From assembly GCF_023101685.1 (NCBI RefSeq), contig NZ_CP082164.1, positions 248,001 to 312,000 of the forward strand: DNA of 64,000 nt, given 5' to 3'. Under the pieces are notes generated by a model. That model was not told the DNA's origin, ran no database searches, and saw nothing but the letters and a program-made list of their open reading frames with translations. Source of the stretch: Bradyrhizobium sp. 186 (GTDB lineage: Bacteria > Pseudomonadota > Alphaproteobacteria > Rhizobiales > Xanthobacteraceae). A program made the position numbers and the translations under genes. Position 1 is the stretch's first letter; each line of letters starts with the position of its first letter. Positions 8,384-17,717 of this stretch are shown piece by piece.

Positions 8384-10662
8384 ATCAGCTTATCAAGACC
8401 ATCACACCCGAGACGACCGATCTCAGCCGCCGCTCCTTCCTCGTCGGCACCGCCGCGACCGGCCTCGTGCTCGGCTATGCCGGTGTACCCGGCATCGGTG
8501 AGGCGCTTGCTGCACCCTCGAACTTCGAGCCGAGCGTCTGGTATGCGATCGCGCCAGATGGTCTCGTCACCGTGACCTGCGGCAAGGCCGATATGGGCCA
8601 GCACATCGCCTCCACCATGGCGCAGATCGTGGCTGAAGAACTCGGCGCGAAATGGAGCGACATGCGCGTCGCACTCGCCTCCAACGATCCGAAGTTCAAC
8701 GACCCCGTGCTGGGCGCGCAGCTCACCGGCGGAAGCTGGTCGACCATGATGAATTTTGACGCGATGAGCCGCGCCGGCGCAGCCGGACGGATGGCCTTGA
8801 CCGAAGGTGCTGCCGCCACGATGGGCGTGCCGGCGTCCGAGCTCGTGGTGCGCGATTCCGTGATCTCGCATCCGAAGTCGAAGAAGCAGATGTCGTTCGC
8901 CGACGTCATCAAGAGCGGCAAGGCGACAAAGAGCTTCGCGCCGGACGAGCTGAAGGCGATCAAGCTGAAGACGCCGGATCAGTACACCATGATCGGCGTG
9001 TCGGTGCCGCAGCTCGACATCCCCTCCAAGACCAACGGCACGGCGAAGTACGGCATCGACGTGATGCTGCCGGGCATGGCCTATGGTGCGGTGGTCACGC
9101 CGCCGGTGCGCTTCGGCGCCACGGTGAAATCGGTCGACGACAGCGGCGCGAAGAAGGTGCCGGGCTTCATCAAGGCCGTGACCCTCGACGACAAGACCGG
9201 AACGACATCCGGCTGGGTCGTCGCTGTGGCCAGCACCTACGCCAACGCCAAGAAGGCGGCCGCGGCGCTGAAGATCGCCTATGACGGCGGTCCGAACGCG
9301 AAGGTGTCGAGCCAGTCTCTGCTCGATGAAGCCAAGCGGCTTCAGAAGTTAGAGGATTCCGGCCAGTTCTTCGTCAAGGACGGCGATCCCTCGGCGGCGT
9401 TCGGTTCGGCGGCCAAGGTGCTGGAGGCGGAATACACCACCAGCATCAACATCCACGCGCCGATGGAGCCGATGAACGCCACCGCGGAGTTCAAGGGCGA
9501 CATCCTGCACATCTATTCCGGCAACCAGTTCGCGACACGCTCCGGCGCGATCGCAGCCGGTGCGGCCGGGATCGATCCGAAATTCGTCGTCATGCATCAG
9601 ACGTGGCTCGGCGGCGGTTTTGGCCGCAGGCTCGACGCCGACATGATGATTCCGGCGGTGCAGGCGGCGAAGGCGATCGGCAAGCCGGTTAAGGTGATCT
9701 ACACGCGCGAAAACGACATGACGATGGATTTCTCGCGTCCGCTCACCTACCAGAAAGTGAAGGCCGGCGTGGACGGCGATGGCAAGCTCGTCGCGCTCAG
9801 CCACGACGTGGTTTCGGCCTGGCCAACCCAGCGCTGGGGAATCCCCGATTTCCTGACGCCCTCGGTCGACAAGAAGGAGCCGCTCGACTCCTTCACGGTG
9901 AATGGTGCGGACTTCTTCTACACCGTGCCCAATCACCATGTGCGGGCGATCAAGAACGAGATGGCGCACAACGCCACCCCGTCGGGTCAGCTTCGCTCGG
10001 TGGCGCCGGGCTGGACCTTCTGGGCTGTCGAAAGCATGATCGACGAGATCGCGGTTGCGGCGGGCAAGGACCCCGCCCAGTTCCGCATCGCGCTGCTCGA
10101 CGGCAAAGGCAAGAACGACGGCGGCGCGCAGCGGTTGCGCAACACGCTGCTCGCCGCGATGGGGCTCTCCGGCTACGGCACCAAGCAGCTGCCGAAAGGC
10201 GAGGGCATGGGCGTCGCCTGCGTCTCGTCGCAGGAACGCGCGACCGCGAGCTGGACCGCCTGCGTCGCTCACGTTGCCGTCGCGCCCTCGGGCGAGGTGA
10301 CCGTGAAGAAGCTCACGGTCGCAACCGATGTCGGCACGCAAGTGCATCCCGACAATATCCGCGCCCAGGTCGAGGGCGCGGCGCTGTGGGGCCTGTCGCT
10401 GGCGATGTACGAGAAGGCGACGCTGAAGGACGGTGGCATCGAGCAGACCAACTTCGACAGCTACACGCCCTTGCGCATGAGCCAGATGCCCGAGGTCGCG
10501 ATCGCCGTGATCGCCAATGGCGAAAAGGCCACAGGCGTCGGCGAGCCGGCGGTGACGGTGATCGCCCCGGCCATCGGCAACGCCATCTTCAACGCCTCCG
10601 GCGCCCGGGTGCGGGCCTTGCCGATCACGGCCGAAGCCGTGAAGGGGGCGATGAAGGCGTAA
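8380..10662 (+). CDS. Molybdopterin-binding subunit of xanthine dehydrogenase family (isoquinoline 1-oxidoreductase beta-like)
   Basis: The 760-residue protein has a Tat signal ([20 protein letters not shown], about residues 13-32), so the folded holoenzyme is probably exported to the periplasm with its 2Fe-2S partner. The domain architecture is that of IorB-type large subunits. Cofactor-binding regions include [15 protein letters not shown] and [13 protein letters not shown] segments, and a late [19 protein letters not shown] with the conserved Glu of the active site. Such enzymes hydroxylate N-heterocycles or oxidise aldehydes. No cytochrome subunit follows, so the electron acceptor and substrate are open. 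Confidence 0.92.
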   Translation: MNQLIKTITPETTDLSRRSFLVGTAATGLVLGYAGVPGIGEALAAPSNFEPSVWYAIAPDGLVTVTCGKADMGQHIASTMAQIVAEELGAKWSDMRVALASNDPKFNDPVLGAQLTGGSWSTMMNFDAMSRAGAAGRMALTEGAAATMGVPASELVVRDSVISHPKSKKQMSFADVIKSGKATKSFAPDELKAIKLKTPDQYTMIGVSVPQLDIPSKTNGTAKYGIDVMLPGMAYGAVVTPPVRFGATVKSVDDSGAKKVPGFIKAVTLDDKTGTTSGWVVAVASTYANAKKAAAALKIAYDGGPNAKVSSQSLLDEAKRLQKLEDSGQFFVKDGDPSAAFGSAAKVLEAEYTTSINIHAPMEPMNATAEFKGDILHIYSGNQFATRSGAIAAGAAGIDPKFVVMHQTWLGGGFGRRLDADMMIPAVQAAKAIGKPVKVIYTRENDMTMDFSRPLTYQKVKAGVDGDGKLVALSHDVVSAWPTQRWGIPDFLTPSVDKKEPLDSFTVNGADFFYTVPNHHVRAIKNEMAHNATPSGQLRSVAPGWTFWAVESMIDEIAVAAGKDPAQFRIALLDGKGKNDGGAQRLRNTLLAAMGLSGYGTKQLPKGEGMGVACVSSQERATASWTACVAHVAVAPSGEVTVKKLTVATDVGTQVHPDNIRAQVEGAALWGLSLAMYEKATLKDGGIEQTNFDSYTPLRMSQMPEVAIAVIANGEKATGVGEPAVTVIAPAIGNAIFNASGARVRALPITAEAVKGAMKA

Positions 10663-10689
10663 AGGTGGTTACGATTGTGACGTGACACG

Positions 10690-10720
10690 ATCCGCCGGAG
10701 GCAGCCTCCGGCGGATTTGT
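10690..10720 (+). terminator. Likely terminator of the molybdenum hydroxylase operon
   Basis: A perfect 12-bp stem (ATCCGCCGGAGG / CCTCCGGCGGAT) with a CAG loop starts 27 bases after the stop codon. The following T-tract (TTGTCTT) is weak. Confidence 0.6.
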
Positions 10721-10755
10721 CTTGCGAAAAACCTCAGCGTTTACAATGGCCGTTC

Positions 10756-10779
10756 TACTTTGCATGGGGTTGTTTTCGA
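10756..10779 (+). repeat. Dispersed 24-bp element, copy 1
   Basis: The core TGCATGGGGTTGTTTTCG, preceded by CTACTT and followed by a long T-run, recurs with one mismatch at 62561-62584. Both copies are intergenic and are followed by T-rich sequence and a GGCC. Confidence 0.6.
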
Positions 10780-10942
10780 CTTTTTTTGATTGGGGCCGCC
10801 GCGGAAGACAAATCCGTAAAATTGGACCTGAAACCGCAGGGTTCCATTGAGCACGCCTCTTAAGGGCCGGAGAACCTGATCCGGCTTAGGCTTTCGCCCT
10901 AATCCAGTCCCGTGCTCTCAATTCAGTGCTCTTGGGGAAGCC

Positions 10943-12037
10943 ATGAACGCCTCAGCAAAACCAGCCGCCAAACGCCGGCTTCTGCTCGCCTCCGACCGGA
11001 GCGACGAGAGCACCGAGCTCGCCAGCATTTTGAAGGCGGTGGGCGACGTCGCGACGGTGACGACCCGGGAGATCCCCGAGCAGCCGGCGCGCGATCTCTC
11101 CGGCCTCGTCGTCGACATCAACCTGCGCTCGCCCGAGAGCGTGCAGCGGGTGCGCAACAAGCTGCGCGGTGACGCCTATCGCGCGATGCCGCGGCTGTTC
11201 GTGCTCGCGGACGCGCTGCATCACGGCACCATGCAGGCCTGGGCGCTGGGCGCAACCGACACGATCTCGCGGCCGCTTCAGCCCGAGGACATCCTGCAAC
11301 GCATCCGCGCCGCGTTCCCCGACACCGCCACCTATGACGCGACCGACCGCGGCAAGACGCTCAACCGCGGCGTCGAGGCGGCGCATGCGGTGCTGAGGAA
11401 GATGTTCGAGAAGCTGCCGCTCGGCGTGCCCCTGACCTTCGACGATGTCATCGCCGCCGAGAGCAAGATACTGAAGGCGATCAGGCACTCTTCGCTGCGC
11501 GAATGGCTCACCACCGTCGGCTGCCACCATGCCGGCAGCTATCGGCACTGCCTATTCGTTACCGGCTTCGCGGTCTCCTTCGCGCAGCATCTGGGCATGC
11601 GCGAGGACGATCAGCGCCGCCTGACCCGCGCCGCCCTGCTGCATGACGTCGGCAAGGCTTTCGTTCCGTCCGCGCTGCTGGACAAGCCGGGCAAGCTTAC
11701 CGACGAGGAGATGGACGAGGTCCGCCAGCATCCGCGCCGCGGCTACGACGCGCTCGCCGCGCAAGGCGGCTTCCCGCCGGAGATGCTCGACGTGGTGTTG
11801 CATCACCACGAATTCCTTGACGGCAGTGGCTATCCCAACGCCCTCTCGTCGAACCAGATCAGCGACATCGTGCGCCTCACCACCATCGTCGATATCTACG
11901 CCGCACTGGTGGAGAAACGCGCCTACCGCATGCCCTTCACCCATTCCCGCGCCTTTGCGATGATGGAAAGCATGGGCGGCAAGCTCGATCAGCAGCTGTT
12001 GCAGGCGTTCCGGCCGGTGGCGCTGGGATCGTTCTGA
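10943..12037 (+). CDS. HD-GYP domain protein with receiver-like N-terminus
   Basis: The 364-residue protein has a degenerate CheY-like domain (about residues 10-125). This keeps an Asp at VVDINLRS but has Arg where the signalling Lys is usual (SRPLQPED). A HD-GYP domain follows (about 190-345). It carries LLHDVGKAFVPSALLDKPGKLT and the motif HHHEFLDGSGYP. HD-GYP proteins hydrolyse c-di-GMP to pGpG or GMP through a di- or trinuclear metal site, and the metal ligands visible here are intact. It stands alone; the role is probably to lower c-di-GMP for motility or surface behaviour. Confidence 0.9.
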   Translation: MNASAKPAAKRRLLLASDRSDESTELASILKAVGDVATVTTREIPEQPARDLSGLVVDINLRSPESVQRVRNKLRGDAYRAMPRLFVLADALHHGTMQAWALGATDTISRPLQPEDILQRIRAAFPDTATYDATDRGKTLNRGVEAAHAVLRKMFEKLPLGVPLTFDDVIAAESKILKAIRHSSLREWLTTVGCHHAGSYRHCLFVTGFAVSFAQHLGMREDDQRRLTRAALLHDVGKAFVPSALLDKPGKLTDEEMDEVRQHPRRGYDALAAQGGFPPEMLDVVLHHHEFLDGSGYPNALSSNQISDIVRLTTIVDIYAALVEKRAYRMPFTHSRAFAMMESMGGKLDQQLLQAFRPVALGSF

Positions 12038-12082
12038 CGATCAGTTGCTGCGAATCTTGCGGCGCTAGCACTACACGCTCGG

Positions 12083-12210
12083 TGTCGTCCCGGCGAAGGC
12101 CGGGATCCATTACCACAGGGAGTTGTTTGGCGACGACTCGTCGTCCGTTATAGGCCCCGCGCCCCATCGATAAATCACGCGGTATGGGTCCCGGCCTTCG
12201 CCGGGACGAC
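12083..12210. repeat. Palindromic intergenic repeat, family C
   Basis: The 128-base unit starts GTCGTCCCGGCGAAGGCCGG and ends with its inverse CCGGCCTTCGCCGGGACGAC. The middle contains CCATTACCACAGGGAG. Related copies are at 38484-38615 and 53289-53408, with left halves at 48461-48508 and 55211-55260. Confidence 0.85.
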
Positions 12211-12214
12211 ATTG

Positions 12215-13792
12215 CTACTCCACCATCTTCCGCAACTCCGCCTTCGCGACCTTCTCCAGCGTCGAGCGCGGCATGTCGTCGACGAAGTGGATCTCGCGCG
12301 GCAGCTTGAAGTCGGCAAGGCCTTTGCGGCAGGCGGCCATCACGCTGTCATGCAGATCGGGCGGGGCGGCGCCGACGCCGCCGTGCGGGATGATGAAGAC
12401 GACCGGCACCTCGTCCAGCATCGGATGCTTCTTGGCCACCACGGCCGCCTCGCGCACGCCGGGGACGACGGCGATCACCTGTTCGATCTCGGACGCCGCG
12501 ACATTCTCGCCGCCGACCTTCAGCATGTCCTTGGCGCGATCGCCGAACCTGATGCTGCCGTTCTCCAGCCGCGTGACGCGATCGCCGGTGAGAAAAAAGC
12601 CGTGCTCGTCGAAGCTTTCGCGCGTGGCCTTCTCGTTGTGCAGATATTCGGCGAACAGCGACAGGCCTGGAATGCCCTTGATCGAGAGATTGCCGGTGTC
12701 GCCGACCTCGGTCGGCCGCCCGTCATCGTCGGCGATGCGGATGACATATTCCGGCGCGGCGCGGCCGATCGACATCGGAATGTTGGGCTGGTCGACTTCG
12801 CCGACGATGCCATGGGTGATGGTCTCGGTCATGCCCCACCAACCGATGATCTTGACGCCGAAGGCGGCGAAGGCCGGCGGTTCGTTGATCGCGGTGCCCC
12901 ACAGACGGAATTTGTGGTCTTTCGGGATCTCCTGCTCCAGCAGCGCCTTCATGCAGAAGGGAATGGTCGAGGTCCAGGTCGAACCGTGCTCGCGCGCGAC
13001 GCGCCAGAACCGGCTCGCCGAGAAGCGCGGCTGGATCACGCAGGTCGCGCCGACCCACAGCGTCGCCAGCATGGAATAGGCGAGCGCATTGGTGTGGAAC
13101 AGCGGCAGATAAGTCTGGTGCACGTCGCTTGCGTGCAGGTCTTCATGCGCGGCGTTGACCTTGGCGCCCCACAGCGCGTTGGTGTGAGTCCAGAGCACCG
13201 CTTTCGGACGCGACGTCGTGCCCGAGGTATATTGCACGCTGCACGGCGCCAATGGATCGATCGCGCGCCGCGGCCGGTCCGCGCTGTCAGCAAACAGTGC
13301 CTCAAAACCGTCACCGCGGGAGACCGCTTGCGCAGGTGCCGCGCCGGCATCGTGCGAGGTCACCGCCATCCAGCGCAAATTACGGCAGTGCCTTGCGACG
13401 ATCTCCGCATAGGCCGGCTGGGTGATCGCGGCGATCGCGCCGCAATGATCCGCGAAATATTCCATTTCAGCGGGTGCTGAACGCGTGTTGGTGGTCACCG
13501 CGATGGCGCCGAGCTCGACACAGGCAAACCAGGCGAGCATCGCCTCGATGCAATTGTCGAGATGAATCAGCACATATTCGCCGGGCTCGACGCCGCGCTT
13601 CGCCAGCCCGGCGGCCAGCGCGCCGACCCGCTCGTGAAACTCGCCGTAGCTCCAGTGCCGGGCCGGCGCATCGAACGGCGCCCATGTCAGGAACGGATGA
13701 TCGCGGCGCACCTCGGCCCGCATCTTGAGCAGCCAGGGCACGTCGAGCCCGGCGAATGGACCTACGATTCCGGCGGCCGTATCGTTCGGCAT
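12215..13792 (-). CDS. AMP-binding acyl-CoA synthetase-like protein
   Basis: The 525-residue protein starts at ATG 13792; the longer frame upstream is antisense to a repeat and another gene. It has ANL-superfamily motifs in order: the P-loop YTSGTTSRPKAVLWTH (about residue 175), GWWGMTET, the hinge region TGDRVTRLENGSIRFGDRAKD and KVGGENVAASEIE. The catalytic lysine region near the C-terminus is RSTLEKVAKAELR. It adenylates a carboxylic acid and forms its CoA thioester. The overall pattern resembles crotonobetaine/carnitine-CoA ligase-type enzymes, but the substrate is uncertain. It is downstream of the VOC gene on the same strand, separated by about 130 bases. Confidence 0.88.
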   Translation of the reverse strand: MPNDTAAGIVGPFAGLDVPWLLKMRAEVRRDHPFLTWAPFDAPARHWSYGEFHERVGALAAGLAKRGVEPGEYVLIHLDNCIEAMLAWFACVELGAIAVTTNTRSAPAEMEYFADHCGAIAAITQPAYAEIVARHCRNLRWMAVTSHDAGAAPAQAVSRGDGFEALFADSADRPRRAIDPLAPCSVQYTSGTTSRPKAVLWTHTNALWGAKVNAAHEDLHASDVHQTYLPLFHTNALAYSMLATLWVGATCVIQPRFSASRFWRVAREHGSTWTSTIPFCMKALLEQEIPKDHKFRLWGTAINEPPAFAAFGVKIIGWWGMTETITHGIVGEVDQPNIPMSIGRAAPEYVIRIADDDGRPTEVGDTGNLSIKGIPGLSLFAEYLHNEKATRESFDEHGFFLTGDRVTRLENGSIRFGDRAKDMLKVGGENVAASEIEQVIAVVPGVREAAVVAKKHPMLDEVPVVFIIPHGGVGAAPPDLHDSVMAACRKGLADFKLPREIHFVDDMPRSTLEKVAKAELRKMVE

Positions 13793-13883
13793 GTTTTCTC
13801 CCCTGCAGCCTGCTCTTGCTGGCGGCTGCTGATATTGTCGGGAGACTTTCTGCCATTGGATGGCGCGGGGAGCAAATTTGCTT

Positions 13884-13923
13884 GTCATTCCGGGGCGGTG
13901 CTCGCGCACCGCCCCGGAATGAC
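13884..13923. repeat. Short palindromic repeat, family B type
   Basis: A minimal 40-base palindrome starts GTCATTCCGGGGCGGTG and ends with the inverse CCCCGGAATGAC. It lies between the VOC gene and the acyl-CoA synthetase gene. Confidence 0.75.
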
Positions 13924-13926
13924 GGA

Positions 13927-14337
13927 CTAATCCTCGTACGACGAAATCTCGATCAGGCTGCCGTCGGGATCCCTGCAATAGACCGAGCGCAGCGTGCCGC
14001 GGGCGCCCTGCCTGGGTCCGGGACCCTCCTCGATCGCGACGCCGTGTGCCTGCAAATGCGCCACCACCTCGTCGGGTGTCGCGGAGGTGAGGAAGCATAG
14101 ATCCTCGCTGCCGGCGGTCGCATGGTCCGCGGTGAACCACTCGACCTTGTCGGCATCGCGCGGCCGGACGTTGATCTTCTGGTTACCGAATTGAAGCGAA
14201 GTCCGCGGCGCTTTGCCGCCGCCGGGCTCGAACAGCTTGACTTCCATGCCGAGGATCTTGCGATACCAATCGGTGGTGCGCGCGACATCGGCGACGTTGA
14301 TCACGAGATGATCGAGGGCTTCAACCTTGACCGGCAT
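13927..14337 (-). CDS. VOC (glyoxalase/bleomycin resistance) family protein
   Basis: The 136-residue protein has the two beta-alpha-beta-beta-beta modules of the VOC fold. They begin VEALDHLVINVADVARTTDWYRKILGMEV and EDLCFLTSATPDEVVAHLQAHGV, and the second module ends YCRDPDGSLIEISSY. Candidate metal ligands are the His at residue 10 and the Glu near the C-terminus (LIEISSY). The family includes glyoxalase I, fosfomycin-resistance proteins and extradiol dioxygenases. The size and motif suggest a single-domain enzyme of unknown substrate. Its position upstream of the acyl-CoA synthetase may mean a shared pathway. Confidence 0.87.
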   Translation of the reverse strand: MPVKVEALDHLVINVADVARTTDWYRKILGMEVKLFEPGGGKAPRTSLQFGNQKINVRPRDADKVEWFTADHATAGSEDLCFLTSATPDEVVAHLQAHGVAIEEGPGPRQGARGTLRSVYCRDPDGSLIEISSYED

Positions 14338-14463
14338 GCTTAATCCTTTCGTCGCTATGTTCGTTGCGCACTTTCCGCGTGCTTCGGGCTTTGTTACAAC
14401 GCCGCTCACGCCACTTTCAAGACATCTGGCTTTCAAGAACAACACGTTGGGAGAACCCTTGAG

Positions 14464-15438
14464 ATGATCACTCGCCGTACCGCGCTGGGCCTGCTCGCCG
14501 CCAGTCCGCTTGCAGCCACCCCGCTGTCGAAGGCCCTCGCCGCCGATTATCCGGCCCGGCCGGTGAAATGGGTGGTCGGCTATCCGCCGGGCGGGGCCAC
14601 CGATATCCTGGCGCGATTGATCGGCCAGCGGCTGTCAGAACGGTTCGGTCAGCAATTCGTGATCGAGAACAAGCCGGGCGCCGGCAACAATATCGCCACC
14701 GAATCGGTCATCAATGCCGAGCCCGACGGCTACACGCTGCAGCTGGTCAATCCAGCCAACTACATCAACGCCACGCTCTACGCCAACCTCAAGTTCAACT
14801 TCGTGCGCGACATCGCGCCGGTGGCCTCGTTCCAGCGCGTGCCGAACGTGATGACGGTCAACAAGGACGTGCCGGCCAAGAACGTCGCCGAGTTCATCGA
14901 ATATGTGAAGTCCAATCCCGGCAAGGTGAACATGGCCTCTTCCGGCAACGGCACCTCCGTGCATCTGTCTGGCGAGATGTTCATGGCGATGACCGGCTGC
15001 AAGATGCAGCACGTGCCTTATCGCGGCGCGGCGCCCGCGATCACCGACATGCTCGGCGGCCAGGTGCAGGTGATCTTCGACAACATGCCCTCGATCATCC
15101 AGCACATCCGCTCCGGCAGCCTGCGCGCGATCGGCGTCACCACCGCGGAGCGCTCGGCGCAGCTGCCCGACGTGCAGGCAATCGGCGAGACCGTGAAAGA
15201 CTACGAGGCCAGCGCGCTGTTCGGGATGGGGGCGCCGAAGAACATGCCGAAGGAGATCATCGCCAGGCTCAACAATGAGATCAACACGCTCATGAAGGAG
15301 CCGGACATGACCAAGCGCCTGGTCGACCTCGGCGGCGATCCACGGGTGCAGACGCCGGAGGCGTTCGGCGAGGAGATCAAGGCCGAGACCGAGAAGTGGA
15401 AGAAGGTCGTCGAGTTCGCCGGCCTGAAGGTCGAGTAG
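14464..15438 (+). CDS. Tripartite tricarboxylate transporter substrate-binding protein (Bug/TctC family)
   Basis: The 324-residue protein has a twin-arginine-like signal (ITRRTALGLLAASPLAATPL, cleavage near ALA-A). The body is typical of Bug proteins: YPARPVKWVVGYPPGGATDILARLIGQRL, NKPGAGNNIATESV and VPYRGAAPAITDMLGGQVQV. The last of these builds the carboxylate-binding pocket. Bug proteins deliver citrate-like or aromatic carboxylates to TctAB membrane subunits. No tctAB genes are adjacent, as is common for orphan Bug proteins. A clear terminator follows. Confidence 0.93.
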   Translation: MITRRTALGLLAASPLAATPLSKALAADYPARPVKWVVGYPPGGATDILARLIGQRLSERFGQQFVIENKPGAGNNIATESVINAEPDGYTLQLVNPANYINATLYANLKFNFVRDIAPVASFQRVPNVMTVNKDVPAKNVAEFIEYVKSNPGKVNMASSGNGTSVHLSGEMFMAMTGCKMQHVPYRGAAPAITDMLGGQVQVIFDNMPSIIQHIRSGSLRAIGVTTAERSAQLPDVQAIGETVKDYEASALFGMGAPKNMPKEIIARLNNEINTLMKEPDMTKRLVDLGGDPRVQTPEAFGEEIKAETEKWKKVVEFAGLKVE

Positions 15439-15472
15439 CGATCTTGTGATGGTCAGAATCGACCAAGGATGG

Positions 15473-15499
15473 AGCCCTGCCGTATGGCAGGGCTTTTTT
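15473..15499 (+). terminator. Rho-independent terminator after the TctC-type gene
   Basis: The stem AGCCCTGC-cgtat-GGCAGGGCT (15473-15493) runs into a T-tract (TTTTTTC), 34 bases after the stop codon. Confidence 0.9.
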
Positions 15500-15598
15500 C
15501 TTGGGTGTCTTGTCCCGTCGGTCTGGAATAAAACGGCGCTACGAAACCTGATGGTAGATGGCGCCGTATCTCGCGCCACCAAGAGAGGAGTTGGGATC

Positions 15599-15877
15599 AT
15601 GCGCAAGATGCAATTGGCGCTGCTGACGCTGGGCGCGACGGTCCTTGCCGGTTTCGTCGACGTCACTCCCGCGGCGGCGCGCGACTATCCCTGGTGCGCG
15701 CAGGGCGGGGAGTACGATTATCCCGGCGAATGCGCCTACAGCACCTATGAGCAATGCCAGGCCAGCGTCTCCGGCCGGCTGCTGTACTGTGGTCCCAATC
15801 CGCTCGTCGCTTACGGTCAGGCGTCTCAGCCGCAATCCCGGCCGCACCGGCGTACGCGGCCCGTCGCGCCGAATTAA
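15599..15877 (+). CDS. DUF3551-type small secreted protein
   Basis: ATG 15599 follows GAGAGGAG and gives 92 residues; the longer in-frame ORF upstream crosses the preceding terminator and is rejected. A signal peptide (MRKMQLALLTLGATVLAGFV ... AAA) precedes a Cys-rich mature part DYPWCAQGGEYDYPGECAYS. Then TYEQCQASVSGRLLYCGPNP follows. Four cysteines with Y/P-rich spacing are the hallmark of DUF3551, a family expanded in Bradyrhizobium. It is probably periplasmic with two disulfides. Function is unknown. Confidence 0.85.
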   Translation: MRKMQLALLTLGATVLAGFVDVTPAAARDYPWCAQGGEYDYPGECAYSTYEQCQASVSGRLLYCGPNPLVAYGQASQPQSRPHRRTRPVAPN

Positions 15878-15982
15878 TCGCGCGCCGCATTCTTTCATTC
15901 GGTCCACGGTCACGGAGTCGTGTGGGCCCGCAGGCGCGGGTTCCAGCTTGACGTCCTTCCGTTCACGCCTATACTAAACCAC

Positions 15983-16447
15983 ATGGTTAAGTATCAGGAC
16001 GAGACGCTGGACCGGACTTTTGCGGCGCTGTCCGACCCGACCAGGCGCGCATTGCTTGCACGCCTCGGCCAACAGGACAGCCTGTCGGTGAGCGAGCTGG
16101 CTGCGCCGTTCTCGATCTCGCTGCCGGCGATCATGAAGCATCTCGACGTGCTGACGGACGCCGGCCTGGTCGTGCGGGAGAAGACCGGCCGCACGGTTTC
16201 CTGCCGGCTCACCGCGCAGCCGATGGAGCAGGCGATGAACTGGCTCAATCGCTACGCGCAGTTCTGGTCCGACAATCTCGATCGCCTTGCCGCCTTTGTG
16301 GAGGAAGACTCATGGCCAACGCAGCCGTCAACCCCGATCCCCGCGCCGGCGAACGCCCAACCGAACGCCCAAGCCTCACGCTCACGCGCCGGCTCCGTGC
16401 GCGGCCGGAAAAAGTCTACGCCGCCTGGACGCAAGCCGAACAGCTAA
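15983..16447 (+). CDS. ArsR/SmtB-family transcriptional regulator with an unusual C-terminal tail
   Basis: The start at ATG 15983 gives 154 residues. Residues 1-105 form a winged helix (RTFAALSDPTRRALLARLG, then SVSELAAPFSISLPAIMKHLDVLTDAGLV) of the ArsR type usually paired with SRPBCC proteins. No metal-binding cysteines are visible. The family normally ends near FVEED, but here the frame runs on for about 45 Pro/Ala/Ser/Arg-rich residues. These overlap the next gene by 136 bases in another frame. This may be a lost stop codon. The likely role is autoregulation of this three-gene operon. Confidence 0.85.
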   Translation: MVKYQDETLDRTFAALSDPTRRALLARLGQQDSLSVSELAAPFSISLPAIMKHLDVLTDAGLVVREKTGRTVSCRLTAQPMEQAMNWLNRYAQFWSDNLDRLAAFVEEDSWPTQPSTPIPAPANAQPNAQASRSRAGSVRGRKKSTPPGRKPNS

Positions 16448-16791
16448 TGCAATGGTTCGGTCCGCCGAACATGAAGCCGGCCACGCTGAACGCCGAGCTC
16501 GACGTTCGCACCGGCGGCCACTACCGGATCAGCTTCACGCGCGACGACGGCGAATATTTTGAAGCTCGCGGGACCTACCGCGAGGTCGTGCCGAACGAGC
16601 GGCTGGTTTTCACCTGGGCCTGGCATTCGACGCCCGAACGCGAGTCGCTGGTGACGATCTCGCTGAAGCCCGACAGCGTCGGCACGCTGATGGTGTTCCA
16701 TCACGCGCAGTTCTTCGACGAGACCGCACGCGACAACCATCAGCGCGGCTGGAGCTCGTTCTTCGACAAGCTCGACGCCTTCGTCGCCTGA
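16312..16791 (+). CDS. SRPBCC (AHSA1/START-like) domain protein
   Basis: The 159-residue protein has a non-conserved leader (residues 1-20) and then the AHSA1 domain: LTLTRRLRARPEKVYAAWTQAEQLMQWFGP, GGHYRISFTRDDGEYFEARGTYREV and ERLVFTWAW. It ends HQRGWSSFFDKLDAFVA. Such proteins form a helix-grip ligand pocket. Its start lies inside the regulator's reading frame, and the gene is followed after 21 bases by the DUF899 gene, so all three form an operon. Ligand unknown. Confidence 0.88.
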   Translation: MANAAVNPDPRAGERPTERPSLTLTRRLRARPEKVYAAWTQAEQLMQWFGPPNMKPATLNAELDVRTGGHYRISFTRDDGEYFEARGTYREVVPNERLVFTWAWHSTPERESLVTISLKPDSVGTLMVFHHAQFFDETARDNHQRGWSSFFDKLDAFVA

Positions 16792-16812
16792 TCCCTGTCA
16801 AAGGAGGAAACC

Positions 16813-17550
16813 ATGCAGCAACATCAAATCGTCTCGCGCGAGCAATGGATCGCAGCCCGCAAGGCTCATCTGGCGCACGAGAAGGAGTTGACGGAAGCCC
16901 GCGAGCGGCTCGCCGAGGAGCGGCGCGCACTGCCATGGGTCAGGGTCGACAAGAACTACGTCTTCGACGGTCCGAACGGCAAGGTGGCGCTTAACGACCT
17001 GTTCAAGGGGCGACCGCAGCTCGTGGTCCAGCACGTGATGTTTGCGCCTGACTGGGACGCGGCCTGCAAGAGCTGCTCGTTCTGGGCGGATGGTTTTGAG
17101 CGCATGGTGCCCCATCTGGCCGCGCGCGACACCACCATGGTCGCGGTGTCCCTGGCCCCGGTCGCCAAGCTCGAGGCGTTCAAGACGCGGATGGGCTGGA
17201 CCTTCGACTGGGTCTCCTCAGGCAGCAACGGCTTTAACCACGATTACGGCGTGACGTTCTCGCCCGAGCAGATCGCCACCGGCAAGCCGATGTACAATTT
17301 CGGCACCACGCCGATCTATGGTCCTGAGCTACCCGGCATCAGCGTGTTCTACCGCAACGACGCCGGCGAGATCTTCCACACCTACTCCTGCTTCGCCCGC
17401 GGCCTCGACATGATGAACGCCGCATATCAATACCTCGACCTCACCCCGCTCGGTCGTCACGAGGAGGGACTGCCCTATCCGATGGATTGGGTGCGGCTGC
17501 GTGATCAGTACGAGCCGCAGGCGGCGAAGGTGTCGTGTTGTCACGGGTGA
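16813..17550 (+). CDS. DUF899 family thioredoxin-like protein
   Basis: The 245-residue protein starts after a strong AAAGGAGG site. It contains WVRVDKNYVFDGPNGKVALNDLFKGRPQLVVQHVMF and then CKSCSFWADGF, a CxxC motif at the position of the thioredoxin active site. AYQYLDLTPLGRHE follows later. DUF899 proteins are thioredoxin-fold proteins of unknown role, often encoded next to ArsR-SRPBCC pairs, as here. No signal peptide is present. It ends in an unusual CCHG. Confidence 0.88.
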   Translation: MQQHQIVSREQWIAARKAHLAHEKELTEARERLAEERRALPWVRVDKNYVFDGPNGKVALNDLFKGRPQLVVQHVMFAPDWDAACKSCSFWADGFERMVPHLAARDTTMVAVSLAPVAKLEAFKTRMGWTFDWVSSGSNGFNHDYGVTFSPEQIATGKPMYNFGTTPIYGPELPGISVFYRNDAGEIFHTYSCFARGLDMMNAAYQYLDLTPLGRHEEGLPYPMDWVRLRDQYEPQAAKVSCCHG

Positions 17551-17583
17551 GGTGGATGGGCACGCTGGGTCCACATTGGCGCT

Positions 17584-17685
17584 GTCGTCGCCCGACTTGA
17601 TCGGGCGATCCAGTATTCCAGAGACGGCGCTGGTTCACCCGAGAAGCCGCGGCGTACTGGATTCCCGGCTTGCGCGGGGAATGAC
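17584..17685. repeat. Palindromic intergenic repeat, family D
   Basis: The unit starts GTCGTCGCCCGACTTGATCG and ends in GCGGGGAATGAC. It carries the CGCCCG...CGGGCG arms followed by CCAGTATTCC. A longer copy lies at 62290-62424. Confidence 0.75.
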
Positions 17686-17717
17686 AACCGAGGTTGCTGC
17701 GGCGATGTGCGTCCCCA

